DNA of 64,000 nucleotides, from the NCBI GenBank assembly GCA_021234155.1, contig JAJEKV010000025.1:17415094-17479093 (forward strand), given 5' to 3'. Below are positions 1-12,290 of the stretch, in pieces. The translations under genes and the position numbers were made by a program. The notes under the pieces are model-generated. The model was not told the DNA's origin and did not search any database. It saw only the letters and a program-made list of their open reading frames with translations. The first letter of the stretch is position 1. Each line of letters begins with the position of its first letter. The stretch comes from Isoetes taiwanensis. Its lineage: Eukaryota; Streptophyta; Lycopodiopsida; Isoetales; Isoetaceae.

Positions 1-873
1 CGGGCAGCCAGGCGGGGGCAAAGGTGAGCTCGCAGATCCAGTACCTCCTGAATGTACGACCCCAGAGCACGTACTGACGGCGTGTTCATCAGCAAATGTA
101 GGGCAAGTCCTACACTAAGGGAGCGATTCCGGTCCGGGATCGGACCGAATGCCGGGGCAACTCTGGAAAGTGTGAGACTCATCCTCAATGGCACCCGTTT
201 GACAGCACTGACAGAGCCTGTCCTGGCGGGGCTCCCCAATCCACCTGCCCGTCTCGATGCGAAGATGGTGGGCACCTGTGCGAATGGAGGCAATGAGTCT
301 GCGCTTTTTCAGGGGCAGCTGGGAACGCAGGTAGAGCTGCGGGCCCCGGGCTAACACGGGGTTGATGTGCTCCTTGTAATGGGCCGCTTGACCTCGCCCT
401 TTCTAGAGCCGGTCCCGTAGAAGCTTGCCAAGGAAAAAGCGTCCCGTGTACTCCCCGCAGTCGCCACGACGGCCTGCGGTCCACCGCACGCACTGTGTTC
501 CTCGCACGCTCCATCTCGGCGAACCATCGATCTCTTACCCCTCCAACAGCCCCCTGAGTAGCCAGAGCAGCCCATTGGCGCAGCAGAAGCCAAAAGCGGG
601 AGCCGAGCATCACCCATATTAACCACTTTCAAAAATAGACGATTTGTCTATCAAGGGTCAGCTCACGGTTTAAGAATCCGCTTCCCGCAGCCAGGACCGA
701 TAGGGGACTCAAGGTTTCACCCCAAGTGCCCGCGGCAAAAAATGCCTTCCCCGACCTCGCCTAAGTCATTCCTGTGTCGCCAAAGAGACGACCGCCCCAA
801 ACCCTCGACCCGCATGAAGGACAGGGTGTCCGACCAGTGCCCGAAATAGATGTGACCGATGGCCCCAATCATA
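1..873 (-). pseudogene. LINE 3' part (C-terminal zinc-knuckle region), degraded
   Basis: This is the downstream part of a non-LTR retrotransposon read on the minus strand and running off the left edge. At about 357-190 the minus strand encodes a basic stretch with RTGAHHLRIETGRW, then RLCQCC, then EDESH and SCP. This C-x2-C...H...C arrangement is the zinc-knuckle that follows the reverse transcriptase in many plant LINE ORF2 proteins. Several frames must be combined, so it is a pseudogene. It continues the LINE at 10950-15131: the two pieces are collinear and are separated only by the LTR element at 879-10944. No 3' tail is inside the window. Confidence 0.65.
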
Positions 874-878
874 GAGTT
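874..878. repeat. Left target-site duplication of the 10-kb LTR element
   Basis: GAGTT lies directly left of the LTR. The matching right copy is GAGCT at 10945-10949, one mismatch in five. A 5-bp duplication is usual for Ty3-type integrases. The left end of this LTR is slightly degraded, so the boundary may be off by a base or two. Confidence 0.55.
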
Positions 879-2442
879 TAGACGCCCCCTAATATATACT
901 GGCACTCCGGACGATACATACAGGGACTTCCCCATGGCAATCACCACCATGAGCAGGGGCCCTCCGCCTAACTCCTGACCATCCGTAGAGATGCCCGGGT
1001 GAAGGACACGAGGTGTCATTCGCCCACGCCTTCAATGGGACTCCTAAGTTGTGGAAGCGTGAATACATGTTAGCACACAAAGATAAATCATATATATAAA
1101 TAACCACCCCGGGGTGGCACATCCATCCAAGTACTAACGGCAGAGAATATGCATCTACTCCTAAGGAAAACACCCCAAACCCCGTGTTCTACCCCCTCCT
1201 GGACTCAAAGAGGATCGACCGACGGCTAGGTCTCGAGAGATCGCCGAATCTTGGCATGGCGCTATCGGCATAGAACATTGGCTAAGGTTGTCCACTCCAT
1301 CCGCCCCTCCTGTGCACACTTTGCGCATGGGTCAATCATGCTATGGCATCACTATAGCCTTCCTGAGACGCACTCAAGGTATCACCCTTCGAGCCTACTC
1401 CGGGGTTCATGACGCCCGGTCCGATGAGGCAGGTCGTGGAAGTGTCCCTTCCAGATCACAAAGGTTCCATGGGTGAGCTAGAGAATACGTGCCGCATCAC
1501 ACCCCCGCATCCATACCCACTTACTCACCCTAATTCTACTCAAGGTGCAGGGGTGCCCCATACGGGTCACACCTCTCGCACCCGTGGAGTGTCGGACCCA
1601 TACCCGCCCCCTACGTAACCCGCTGCATCGGGCCTAGCCCACCAGGGGAGTCCTGTGAGCCTTGTATGTTCGCAAAGACCCCACCCCCACTTCACCATCA
1701 AGTCCCTTCTCTGGTGCTAAGCAATTCCATAGCATCCACGACTCGGTGGTCTCTTGTGCACAGGCCGCATATAATGGGAAATACAGGGATCCACCTAGGA
1801 GCATACTAATAAACATGGCTCAGAGGTCTCTACCCCCCTTAATTCCCCCATTTCAAGAGTAATACTATGCAAAGAACTATCAATCCATCATTTAAGAGCA
1901 AGTACAGAATCAGAGATAAGGAGAACTCACCTTTGCAATCAAGGTTAGTTCCTACAGGTAAAGCATAGAGAACACGGAGAAACAGAAGAAATACACACAA
2001 CAAGTGCCCAACAGGGGCGCTACCCTACAGATAACACAGCTAAGCTACGGACTAACCGTCGAATCAGGCTTGGGATGGCTCCATCTCGATTTGCTGAAGG
2101 GTGCCTGGCTGCTGCTCCTCCTCCTCCATCTCCAATTGCTCCTAATTCGAATTGGGGCCCCAAAGCCCTAATTTGGGTGTCCAAAATGGAAACCCTGCCT
2201 TGCCCAATCGATTTGGGCCAGGTGGCATGTCATTAATTAACTAATTTGGTATTTTAGCCCTTTTTAATATTTGGATAAGCCCTAAATTCGAATTAGGGTT
2301 TTGGGTTAGGTTTCCACCTTTATAATTTAATTATTAACATAGCTAACCTTAGCTTATGAATAATTAATGGCACATTAATTATTCATAGTGGCGTGTCATG
2401 TATTTATACTTAAATAGGCGTATAAATATGTGGAACGTCACA
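879..2442 (-). repeat. 3' LTR (left copy)
   Basis: About 1,564 bp, aligning nearly end to end with 9360-10944, with many short indels in the GC-rich half. The inner end (2432-2442) reads GGAACGTCACA. The outer end has lost the perfect TGTGACGC start and reads TAGACGCC. The AT-rich half, about 2220-2440, is almost identical between the copies. Confidence 0.85.
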
Positions 2443-2455
2443 TTCTCCCCATCTT
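2443..2455 (-). other. Polypurine tract
   Basis: On the minus strand AAGATGGGGAGAA abuts the TGTGACG start of the 3' LTR. This is the expected plus-strand primer site and fixes the element on the minus strand. Confidence 0.75.
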
Positions 2456-3435
2456 AAAAATGATGTTGTCCTCAGCATCAAGACTACTCTTGTTGCAGGG
2501 CAACACACCATACATTGGAATGAAGTCTCCCCTCCTTAAAGAGATAGCGTGAGATTATAAGTCACACAGACGTTGTCATGTTCAAAGTGATTAAGTTTGA
2601 AATGACTTGTAATGTGCAATTTATAACTCTGGGATATAAGAGGTAGAGGTATAGATCAGATATGATCATCACTTAGGACTGTCAAAAGTGAATAGTCAAG
2701 GTTTGTGGAAGTCTCACTGTTTCATTCGTGGTGATGAGTTCACAGTCTATCTATTTTAGAAATCATTCTTTCCATATATACAGGTAACTGATTATATATT
2801 AAAGACAGGTATAGATATAAAGAACTTCTATTTGTTGTTATATTATAATACGGAGTTATTAACCTCGCACTGTTTAGTAGAAAGACATTCTAATGATATT
2901 AACTTCTGTGTATATGTGTATTATATTCCCGTTTGACTTTGTAATTCATTTTATTACAGCCAGCCCTAATTTAATTTTGTAGCAAAATTTTGTCTTCCTA
3001 TTTTGTTACAGTTTTAAGAACTCGTATGTTCCTATCCTCAGTGTTTAACAGGCCCTTCAGAGTTATAGTTACCCTTTAATACAATTATATATTGTACTGT
3101 ATCAGACAGTTTTACCTATATACTTTAATATTAAGTACAGACAGACGTTCTTCATGATTTATTATTCATAACCTTGTTATAACCTAATCTAAGTCTCGTT
3201 ATTCCCTCAGAAGTTTGTGTACGACATACATACTTATCTCCCTCTATTATATTTGATTATGTGTTTTAAATAGCTTGCTCCTTCCGATTATTTTTAACGT
3301 TTGAACACTCACACTCCGTATCTTTCGCATAGATTACAGTCTCATGAGGACACATATTAATTCATTGGTTATGTTTATACATTTACCAGACGTCCCGATA
3401 TTCTTACATTTGAATTACTTTTTTTTTTTTAATTG

Positions 3436-3756
3436 TTATTTTCGTAAATTTATCACACATACAGACACTGTTATAATTACAGGGCACAGGTACAACTGGC
3501 ATATATATTCGACGTAATTGGTACCGCCCCGGGCGCTATCCGGCAGTGCTATGGCTATGCAATCGTCCGGTATCACAGAAGGCCAGTTGTGACTATGGTG
3601 TCCACGGCGGAAGCATCGAAACCATGCCTGGTCTGTCCTGAGCCTGTTATATGGTGATGACTGAGTAGGTTCTGGGCTCTTACTCTGAATGTTGGGAATA
3701 AGGAGTGGTAAGGTATCCTTATTTTGGATGGATACTGGAGGAAATTGATATGACAA
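3436..3756 (-). pseudogene. Possible Gag zinc-knuckle relic
   Basis: The minus-strand frame contains WFRCFRRGHHSHNWPSV. This resembles the retroviral-type CCHC knuckle, with the last cysteine position replaced by tryptophan and the first lost. It is close to RFRCFQPGHRTHDCPFV in the gag of the element at 46-48 kb. It lies only about 1.1 kb from the 3' LTR, an odd place for gag, which suggests rearrangement or a gag-derived non-autonomous element. Only one motif supports the call. Confidence 0.35.
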
Positions 3757-6700
3757 TGGTTATTATGCGATTGAAACACTGGACCTAATAATTACGAGGA
3801 TGGATTTATCATGCGGCATATATGTTGCCATTCAACGTAGAAGGAGACTGGATATAGCACCATATATCTGATGGAGAAGTGGTTTATGATTATCTACCGT
3901 AGACCACGTGAAAGAGGTACTATAGTAAGGTGGAAAATTGGATTATAAATACCCAGCTCATGAAAGGGAGATCACTTTAGAAGTGTAGGTTTCGACAATG
4001 GTGGTGAAGGTATAGAATGTCGACCTACTTGAGTTGAGGTATGATTCGCGGAACGGTAGAGAATAATGTCGTATGAGGATGTTGATTCATAAATTATGGA
4101 TTATAAAATTACACATATATTGTGTTTGGTAAAGAGATTGATGTTCCTGAGGCGTGAAATAAGACGCAAGATTATAGACGACTAAGAAAACCATGTAGCC
4201 TCATGGATATGCTTAATGACGTTGGTGAAATGCATGACCATTATGCATGGTATAAATTAAAGAAATGGACACATGTTATGTCTGCTGGGAGCATCGAGAT
4301 GCCGTATAACAGACTGAAGAATAGTGTGGAACGTAGTTTCCACATAAGGTCAAGAGAAGACGACAATTGGTAGGAACATGCGCAACCATCGCAAAGCTGC
4401 AGGGTATGTTGGATCTTTGGTGAAACCAGACTATGAAGGAAAGTTGACCTTCAACTAATGATACATTAAGAAGGCAAGTAATGTACCCACACGACAAGTG
4501 GGAGACAAGAGGTGCTTGAAAGTTGGTGTAAACAACGTTTCAAATATAGAGAATTTGGAGGGACACTTTAAATAGACCAAAGTTTGGAGTAGGAACAAGG
4601 TAGGTGGCCAATGAACATCTCACCAGGGAGAATGTGTGCTGGACTTGGTATCGTGTATGTATCTCGAGGAGTAGCTCCGCGTTGGTATATGCGTACTAGG
4701 ACGATTTAATGGTAAAACGTAACTTGAAAAGATAGGATGTATACTAGAACTTTTAGTTCACACTCCATATGAATACGGAAGTAATGAAGATAAGAGTTTT
4801 TATACCAGACGTTAAACATGTCCACTAGGACCTAGGGTGGCATTTGCCCCTGTGGAAGTTGTGACTAGAGCTTGAGGACCAAGGCAAACAAAGGCTAGAG
4901 AGTCTAGAAAGTGTGGTGTCGAAACCACAACATGTCTATGGTACCAGATAACCGAGCTGAGGAAATAAGTTGGCCGCAAGTATGAACATAGCTAGATGGC
5001 TATGTCAACGAGTGACATATGAGTCTAGACTTAGGGTTGGTGCAGACATGTTACTATATCATATAATAGCAACGTAGCGGTCTTGGATGTAGGAAGGATT
5101 TAGTAGTATCGAATACTATAGTGGTGAGCATATCGAGGATGTCGATTGTGATATCCAGATGTATATCATATTAAACGATAGTAGAATATTCGTACAAGGC
5201 GAGTGAAATATTACTTGACAAGGTTTAAAGAATGAGCGTAATGATATGCTTATATACGAAGATATTGGGTTAGGTGTGCTTTACCAGAGATAAGCATTTA
5301 AGTTATCCCAATGGTTGGAGTTGACTATCTTAAATACGTCGTACTAAAGGGAGATGAGAAGAGTTTAAATCAGTGAGAATAGCTAGAGTAAGTCTAGCAT
5401 ATACGGTGATGTTACATTCAAAAACATCCCGAGGATGGTCGGAACAGTGTTGTAACCGATAATGAGAGTTTAACTACTCAAAGGTTCTAGATACCAATGA
5501 ATTACTTCAATGTTATAAGCTGAGAGCATATATCTGGTTTTGGGAATAAAAAGATGTATAAAATATCGCATCCCCCTGATGAAAGAAGAAGGAGTACGAT
5601 GATTTTAGCGATTATACCTTTGGGGATAACCGAGAAGAGGGCAATACATAGGAATTCTAAGTCCCGATAAAAAAAAGTCAGGACGAGGTGTATAGATCAG
5701 AAGGGGTGAGATTATATAGACCAGTAGTCCACATATCCTAAGAGTTACCCTACTCGCGGGGAATAATTTTAAATGCTGAAGTAGAAGTTGGAGGATCCGT
5801 TGCCTTTAGGCATAGACCGCTTAGAGATTATGACTTGGAAACTCTTAAGAGGGTAAGGAATTGGATAACCATATGGCGGTTACTAACAAAGATTGAAACA
5901 TTGGGTTTTCCTATTAAGAGACGAAGAGGTTGTAGTGCCTCTGCTTCATTATAAGGGAGCCAAGGATGACAACATTTGAAACTGATCAAAAACTGAAGTC
6001 CACATGATAACTTAAGAAAAATAGATTAATTGTGACTAAGCATAGTTGATATTGAGGACACAAAGGATCCTTAGCGAAAGAAGCCTTTAGAAAAGCTCCT
6101 CATGTGGGGTAGTAGCCTTCGGAATTATGGCATAATCCTGTGGGGGAAATATAGTTTATGTACGGGGTTAAAGTACCATGAGGCACTAAAGAATGGTTGA
6201 AATAGCTAGAGACCCTGTCAAAATATAGGCAACATATACAAGTCCAACATAAAGTTGGCCCCTGTCCATTTGGGAAGTAGGTGGCGCAGTCACATCATAA
6301 AGGTATATAGGCAATGGGTTTTGTTTGAAAGAACTATCAAGGTTACACTTTAGCTAAGTTAGAGCAGAGCTCTAGCATCGTGGGATGAGGATATATGTTT
6401 ATTATGTACATACTATGTACACATACGATAAAGCTCTTGGAGAGGTAATCTAAGTGGCGACACGGGGAAAGAAAGACGAGTGTACCGCAAAGTTACCGAG
6501 GACGGATCTGGAGATATGTTCGAAATGTGCAAAGGATCGTCAATCCGTTGCATGCTAGGGTATGATGTGATAGTTGGCACTTGAAATAAATGTCAACGGC
6601 CAATAGAATGAAACTCAAGATGATTGAGAGGAACAGTACAATAGTACAATTCCTAGATAGATAGCGAATAGCAGTTACTTGCTAGAAGTTCAAATGTGTC

Positions 6701-8663
6701 TTGCATAGACACTTAAGACTAGCTTTCCGACATGATCCATAGCCGGATCAGGCAGAGGTGAACATCATGGGTTACGTGGAGGTGCAAGTTAGAATATACA
6801 GGACTCGAACATGGATACAAGTCCGGGTTATATCAAATGTCGGTATTGTAGGAAGACTCACAAAATACCAGGCGGGCACCTTCATGACTCCAGGTAATTT
6901 ACGATTTATACGAAGGGTCACTCACTCTTAGGCCATGACTATGGCTTAAAGCGGATGCCACGTCATTTGAGATGCCACAACAGCAGCATGACGTCATGAG
7001 AAATGTAATGACTAACATTTCTAGGATATAGGACAACATTGAAGCATAATAACCCCCAATGGTAGGTGGGTTAACAGCATAGGGGGCATATGATAGCGGC
7101 TTAGAAGCCACAAGACGGTTAACGAATACATAAAGGAGTAAATGGATTGGTGACTCTACTGAATGAAGGTCACAACCAAAGGGTGAAGGGTAATACTGTT
7201 TGGCAAGCGTAGGATCGAATCTTGAAAAATCGAAGAAGAGGGAGGAATAAAGGACCCTTATTAATGATATCTAGCGACCGGATAGGAAGGTTATTACCTA
7301 ACATGAAGGGTGGTCATTGCTAATATACAAAGGTAGACTTTATGGCTTGAAAGGCAAAGAGCTGAAAAACTCTTTAAAGATTTGGTGCATGGCGTAGGGA
7401 AGAAGACTTCCATGTCCTAAGACAAGATGGTGAATTGAATTCACCAAGGACATTTTTAATAAATAGATAGATAGATAGCATTTATACGTCATGCCACATT
7501 GGCAGCGTCCATGAGGACATATGACGGACCCCCAGAGACTTGAACACAAGGTCTCCTCGAATAGAGGAGGCCTATCTTGAGGGGTCTTTGGGTGGTACTG
7601 TCCTTTGGGATATTCACATAACCCCTTGGAATATGTAAGTTCATTTGTGGAACTTAACGCCATTTGGGCACTAAAGGAATGGTTGGAAATACTTTGCCCC
7701 AACCATATCTAGATACCCTAGAAGGAGGTGACTAGTCAACAATGGTTGGATGCCACTTGACCCTTACGGTGGAAGAACCCCAAAAGAGGTAGGTCACATC
7801 AATCCGGGCGCGCGTGGCTAGATAATTAATCACCCCATATAGGCGGTGAGGTTTGGCACAAAATAATACTAGAGTTTGTACCGGATTAATTAGAATAAAG
7901 TCTTGACATTGTTGTGCGGGTTCTAACACAAGCACTTACTACGCAGTTACGTGAGTATATATCGCGATCTGGGGAAGTGGTCCATAAGAAGAACACGACC
8001 ATTGAGAAGAAGTATTGAAGGGTGGTAGGATCAAAGGAATCCAACCCCATGGTCTAAAGGGGTGCTGCATGGCAGTCCCTAGTTGGTTGGGCGAAGAAAG
8101 ATCCTTTCTCTAGGAAATGAAACGAGTCAAGGCGTAGACACTAGAGAGAAACAACGTTAATTGTAATTATGTCTATAAGATATTTCTTAACCCTTAATAT
8201 ATAACGTTGAATAAGGTCTAGTATAAAGCATATGGATGTAGTATAGATTGAATCATGGCAAGGCTCGAAGAAATTTTGTTATCAAGGCATTTACCAAAGG
8301 AAAAATATTTAAAGCTATAGGTTTAGGAACGTCGATAACTGGACATTATTATCATCGCCTAAAGAATATTCCAGGTGAATAGTGGATTAGAATCCAACTT
8401 GGAAGTTTCTATCTTACTCCGAGGAATTTTCTTCCATCGCTCAGCGTGAACGTATGTCGATATGGTTGCGGAAACATTCCGCAATGATGATAATAACTCC
8501 TAAGTGATTTCTAGCTCACCATGGTTGCACAAGTCCGGCGGAGTTGTTACCACCACAGCGTTGGTTTAGAGAAGAGTGATGGTAGACAGGAGTCTTTCTA
8601 GAGAACCAGGGATACTATTGGTTAAGTACAAAACGAGACTATTATTAGCACTAAAAGAAGGCT

Positions 8664-8735
8664 TACCGTGTTGGTAAAGGGTTTGGCTGTGTGCTGGGAG
8701 GTCAAGAGTTCAAGTCTTGCGTAGTACACTTTTAT
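8664..8735 (+). repeat. tRNA-like (SINE head) relic 1
   Basis: A 70-base segment has a degenerate A-box around GGTAAAGGGTTTGG and a B-box-like AGTTCAAGTCTTG. It is followed by AT-rich sequence. It is not a functional tRNA, since no convincing cloverleaf forms. Confidence 0.3.
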
Positions 8736-8800
8736 ATAAAAGTTGCTATGCAAAGAAAACAAAAGTATAAGAAATATGTAAAATATATATATTACATTCA

Positions 8801-8874
8801 AGAGAGCTTGGTGTGGTGGTAAGCACCTAGGCTTGGAGTTGAGAGGTTATGGGTTCAAATCTGGGTCGAGGCGC
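8801..8874 (+). repeat. tRNA-like (SINE head) relic 2
   Basis: An A-box-like TGGTGTGGTGG and a B-box GGTTCAAATCT sit at tRNA spacing in a 74-base segment followed by A/T-rich sequence. It sits next to relic 1 and probably marks one or two tRNA-derived SINE insertions in the LTR element. Confidence 0.4.
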
Positions 8875-9346
8875 CTAAAAAATATGTATATAAAAAAAAT
8901 ACTAAAATTTTTATACGGCAGAAATACGCGTTTTATACGGTCGGGCGCCGATGGCATTATACGCGCTCCTACTGCGACTGTAAGTCGATGAAAAGCAAGC
9001 AGCGCCCGAGTTGACTTTCGGGCCCCCTCCTTGACCTTTTTTCCGCGCTGATGACCCTCCTAGGGTATTTGGGTATGCCCGATCCATTGGAACCACTTTC
9101 TCCTTCATCTGAACTACCTACAAAAAGTTATAGCCCCTCCAAACTTGGGTCCTCCAGTTACACCTTTTTCCCTCCGAAATCGCCCTAAACTTCCCAAATC
9201 TCACAAATTTTTTTTTTTCATCAACCTAGCACAAGACTAAATCACCGAGAAGTTAGGCAGCCCAACTAGCTTGAACTCCCACTCAATACCGGACTAGCGG
9301 GTTAGAAATTTAGTCAGTGCTATGATTCCGGTCAACCAGAATCATG

Positions 9347-9358
9347 GCTCTGATACCA
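9347..9358 (-). other. Primer-binding site, initiator tRNA-Met
   Basis: The minus strand reads TGGTATCAGAGC one base inside the 5' LTR. This is the standard plant initiator-Met PBS and fixes the element on the minus strand. Confidence 0.9.
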
Positions 9359-9359
9359 C

Positions 9360-10944
9360 TGTGACGCTCCCTGAATATATACGGCACTCCGGACGTATAC
9401 ATACAGGGACTTCCCCCTCCCATGGCAATCAGCTCACCATGAGCAGGGCCCTCCGTCTAACTCGGACCATCCGTAGAGAGATGCCCGGGTGAAGGACACG
9501 GAGGTGTCATTTCGGCCCACGCCTTCAATGGGACTCCTAAGTTGCGGAAGCGTGAATACATGTTAGCACACAGCATAAATCATATATATAAATAACCACC
9601 CCGAAGGGTGGCACATCCATCCAAGTACTAACGGCAAAGAATATGCATCTACTCCTAAGGAAAACACCCCAAACCCCAGGTTCTACCCCGGCTCAGACTC
9701 CAGTGAGGATCGACTAACGGCTAGGTCTCGAGAGATCAGCAGACCGAATCTTGGCATGGCGTTGGCTGGCATAGAACATTGGCTAAGGTTGTCCACTCCA
9801 TCCGCCCCTCCGGTGCACACTTTGCAGATGGGTCGAATCATGCTATGGCATCACTATAGCCTTCCAGAGACGCAGACTCAAGGTATCACCCTTCGAGCCT
9901 ACTCCAGGGTTCATGACGCCCCGGTCCGATGAGGCAGTCGGAGAAGTGTCCCCTTCGGGATCCGCGGTGGTTCCATGGGTGAGCTAGAGAATACGTGCGC
10001 ATCAGCGGACCCCCCGTATCCATACCCCACTTACTCACCCTAAATCTACTCAAAGTACGGGGTGCCCCATACGGGTCACACCTCTCGCACCAGTGTCGGA
10101 CCCATACCCGCCCCCTCGTGGCCAGGCTATCGGGCCTAGCCCACTGTAGGAGTCCCGGGAGCCTTGTATGTTCGGTGCAAGACCCCACCCCCACTTCACC
10201 ACTGCGTCCCTTCTGCGGTGCTAAGCAATTCCATAGCATCCACGACTTCGGTGATCTCTTGTGCACGGCAGCATATAAATGGGAAATCTGAGGGATCCAC
10301 CTAGGAGCATACTAATAAACATGGCTCGAGAGGTCTCTACCCCCTTAATTCCCCCATTTCAAGAGTAATACTATGCAAAGAACTATCAATCCATCATTTA
10401 AGAGCAAGTACAATCGAGATAAGGAGAACTCACCTTTGCAATCAAGGGTTAGTTCCTACAGTAAAAGCACGAGAACACAGAGAAACGTAAGAAATACACA
10501 CAACAAGTGCCCAACAGAGGCTACCCCTACGATAACACAAACTAAGCTACGGACTAACCGTCGAATCAGGCTTGGGATGGCTCCATCTCGATTTGCTGAA
10601 GGGTGCCTGGCTGCTGCTCCTCCTCCTCCATCTCCAATTGCTCCTAATTCGAATTGGGGCCCCAACGCCCTAATTTGGGTGTCCAAAATGGAAACCCTGC
10701 CTTGCCCAATCGATTTGGGCCAGGTGGCATGTCATTAATTAACTAATTTGGTATTTTAGCCCTTTTTAATATTTGGATAAGCCCTAAATTCGAATTAGGG
10801 TTTTGGGTTAGGTTTCCACCTTTATAATTTAATTATTAACATAGCTAACCTTAGCTTATGAATAACTAATGGCACATTAATTATTCATAGTGGCGTGTCA
10901 TGTATTTATACTTAAATAGGTGTATAAACATGTGGAGCGTCACA
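9360..10944 (-). repeat. 5' LTR (right copy)
   Basis: About 1,585 bp with clean inverted ends: GGAGCGTCACA at the right edge and TGTGACGCTCC at the left. It is the partner of 879-2442. Confidence 0.88.
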
Positions 10945-10949
10945 GAGCT
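10945..10949. repeat. Right target-site duplication of the 10-kb LTR element
   Basis: GAGCT lies directly after the LTR terminus. It pairs with GAGTT at 874-878. Confidence 0.55.
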
Positions 10950-11690
10950 CTGCCTGGTGACTGTTGTTCTGCATGGCATAAAGCGCTTTCCAGCCTGCTG
11001 TCACCCGCAAGCGGATGGACGCCTCCCAACAGAGCGAGGAGGGGAACTCCACCCCTAGGTACTTGTAGGTGGGCGTGACCTCCACAGCCGTCCCCCGATA
11101 TGTGAGTGCGGAGGGCGTGGGGTGGCCTTGAAGAGGATATGAGAACCACCCTCGGTCTTGGCGATTCACGCCAAGCATGTCCGTAGCACGCCGAGAATGT
11201 GTCTAGGGCATCCGGATGAGACTGCATAGCCGGGGGGTGGGCGGGAAGGTCAACATCATCCGCATAGATGAGTGGGCGGATGACACGTGCAAAAGGCGTA
11301 TGCCATCCCCCCATGCTTTCGATAAGCGGGGCTCTAACCGATCAATGTAGAGGACAAAAAGTGTTGGTGAGAGGGGGCAGCCCTGCCGGACCCCGATACT
11401 ACTGGTGAATGCTTGGCCCGTCGGGCCGCATCCCCGCCAAAACAACTCTCATACGGCCTGTATATGGTATTACGCGCAGCAGCGGCAGCCCCAGTTGACG
11501 CAGTCTAGCCCATATCTTTTCCCGGGGGACCGTATCAAAAGCCTTCGCGAAGTCCACAAAGCAGCAATACAAGTCCTGCCGATGGTTCCGGTTGTCTTCA
11601 ATTAGTGCCCGCAGTGTAAAGATATGGTCAATCGTTGAGTAGCGGGGTCTAAAAACTGTTTGTGTGAGGGCTCGCGACATCTGGCCGCCT
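10950..11690 (-). pseudogene. LINE reverse transcriptase domain
   Basis: Across three frames the minus strand shows the RT motifs in order. FVDFAKAFDTV (motif A) is near 11560, GVRQGCPLSPTLFVLYIDRL (motif B) near 11390, YADDVDL (catalytic motif C) near 11270, and TYKYLGVEF (thumb-adjacent motif) near 11060. The YADD catalytic aspartates are kept. Frame changes between motifs show that the gene is not functional. The domain stops at AEL, where the LTR element was inserted. Confidence 0.85.
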
Positions 11691-12290
11691 CAGCCCGGGT
11701 CAATCTGCTGCTTTCGAGAATGCCGATAGCGGTTTGGCAAACACCGAACCGACCATGATCGTCCGGTAATTGGCCGGACAGTGTGGGTCGCCCGCCTTGT
11801 GAATGGGGACAACCCTGCTTGTGGTCCATTATCGGGGAAACCTTCTGCAATGCTTTCTGTTGAGCGGGGTAGTGAGGATCGACACCAGCCGACTACCCCG
11901 CCCATTTGAGTAACTTCGGCCGCATACCATCGAGGTCACCGCCTTCCCATTAGCCCGGTAGTTGCAGGGCCCTCCACAACATCCTCCTCCTCCAGAACCA
12001 ATAGGGGCCATCCCTGGGGGGTATAGGCGACGCTGCCCCACGGTGGGTCATAGAGCCGCCGCAAGTACTTGCTCCCACTGCACGGTGTGATGTCCCCCGT
12101 AGGCCGGGCTGCCCTTCAAGCACTCTGGCGCCAAAAGGTTCGGGATGATGAGTGTCCAGCAGCCTAACATCTCCCCTCGATGCCCCGGCAAGGTACCGCT
12201 TTTGTCTCCCTTCGGATGATGGGCGCCAGCGTGGTGGCTTTTGGCGGTACACGGATCCGTGATGTGACCGAAAGCTGGCGCTTGCGTTCT

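Larger units (their letters stand above)
2456..9346 (-). other. Interior of the LTR element, no intact gene
   Basis: I see no reverse transcriptase, protease, RNase H or integrase motif on either strand. The AT-rich 2460-3430 part is featureless. The 3.7-8.6 kb part has only short open frames. On the minus strand a 65-codon ORF (9108-8911) begins near where gag would start, about 240 bases inside the PBS. It is basic and unrecognised. The leader next to the PBS resembles the leader of the 37.6-kb element: both have a TGGTTGACC block followed by AGCACTGAC. Confidence 0.6.
879..10944 (-). mobile_element. Full-length LTR retrotransposon (Ty3-type ends), minus strand, coding-poor
   Basis: Two closely similar direct LTRs (879-2442 and 9360-10944) enclose about 6.9 kb. 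A primer-binding site complementary to initiator tRNA-Met lies one base inside the right LTR. A polypurine tract lies directly inside the left LTR when read on the minus strand. The ends read TGTGACGCTCC...GGAGCGTCACA. The 5-bp flanks nearly match, and the element interrupts a LINE reading frame. The interior shows only scraps of coding, so it is either a deeply decayed autonomous element or a non-autonomous large derivative. Its LTR shares sequence with the LTR at 37586-39231, including a GC-rich block around GGAGGGGCGGATGGAGTGG, so both belong to one superfamily. Confidence 0.85.

Noticed and set aside
52-613. Plus-strand ORFs in the first 600 bases
   Set aside because: The minus strand carries the LINE zinc-knuckle here, so these are composition shadows.
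7440-7600. CRISPR-like or tRNA-like signal around the GATA run and GACTTGAACAC block
   Set aside because: The GATA run is a microsatellite and there is no repeat-spacer structure or cloverleaf.
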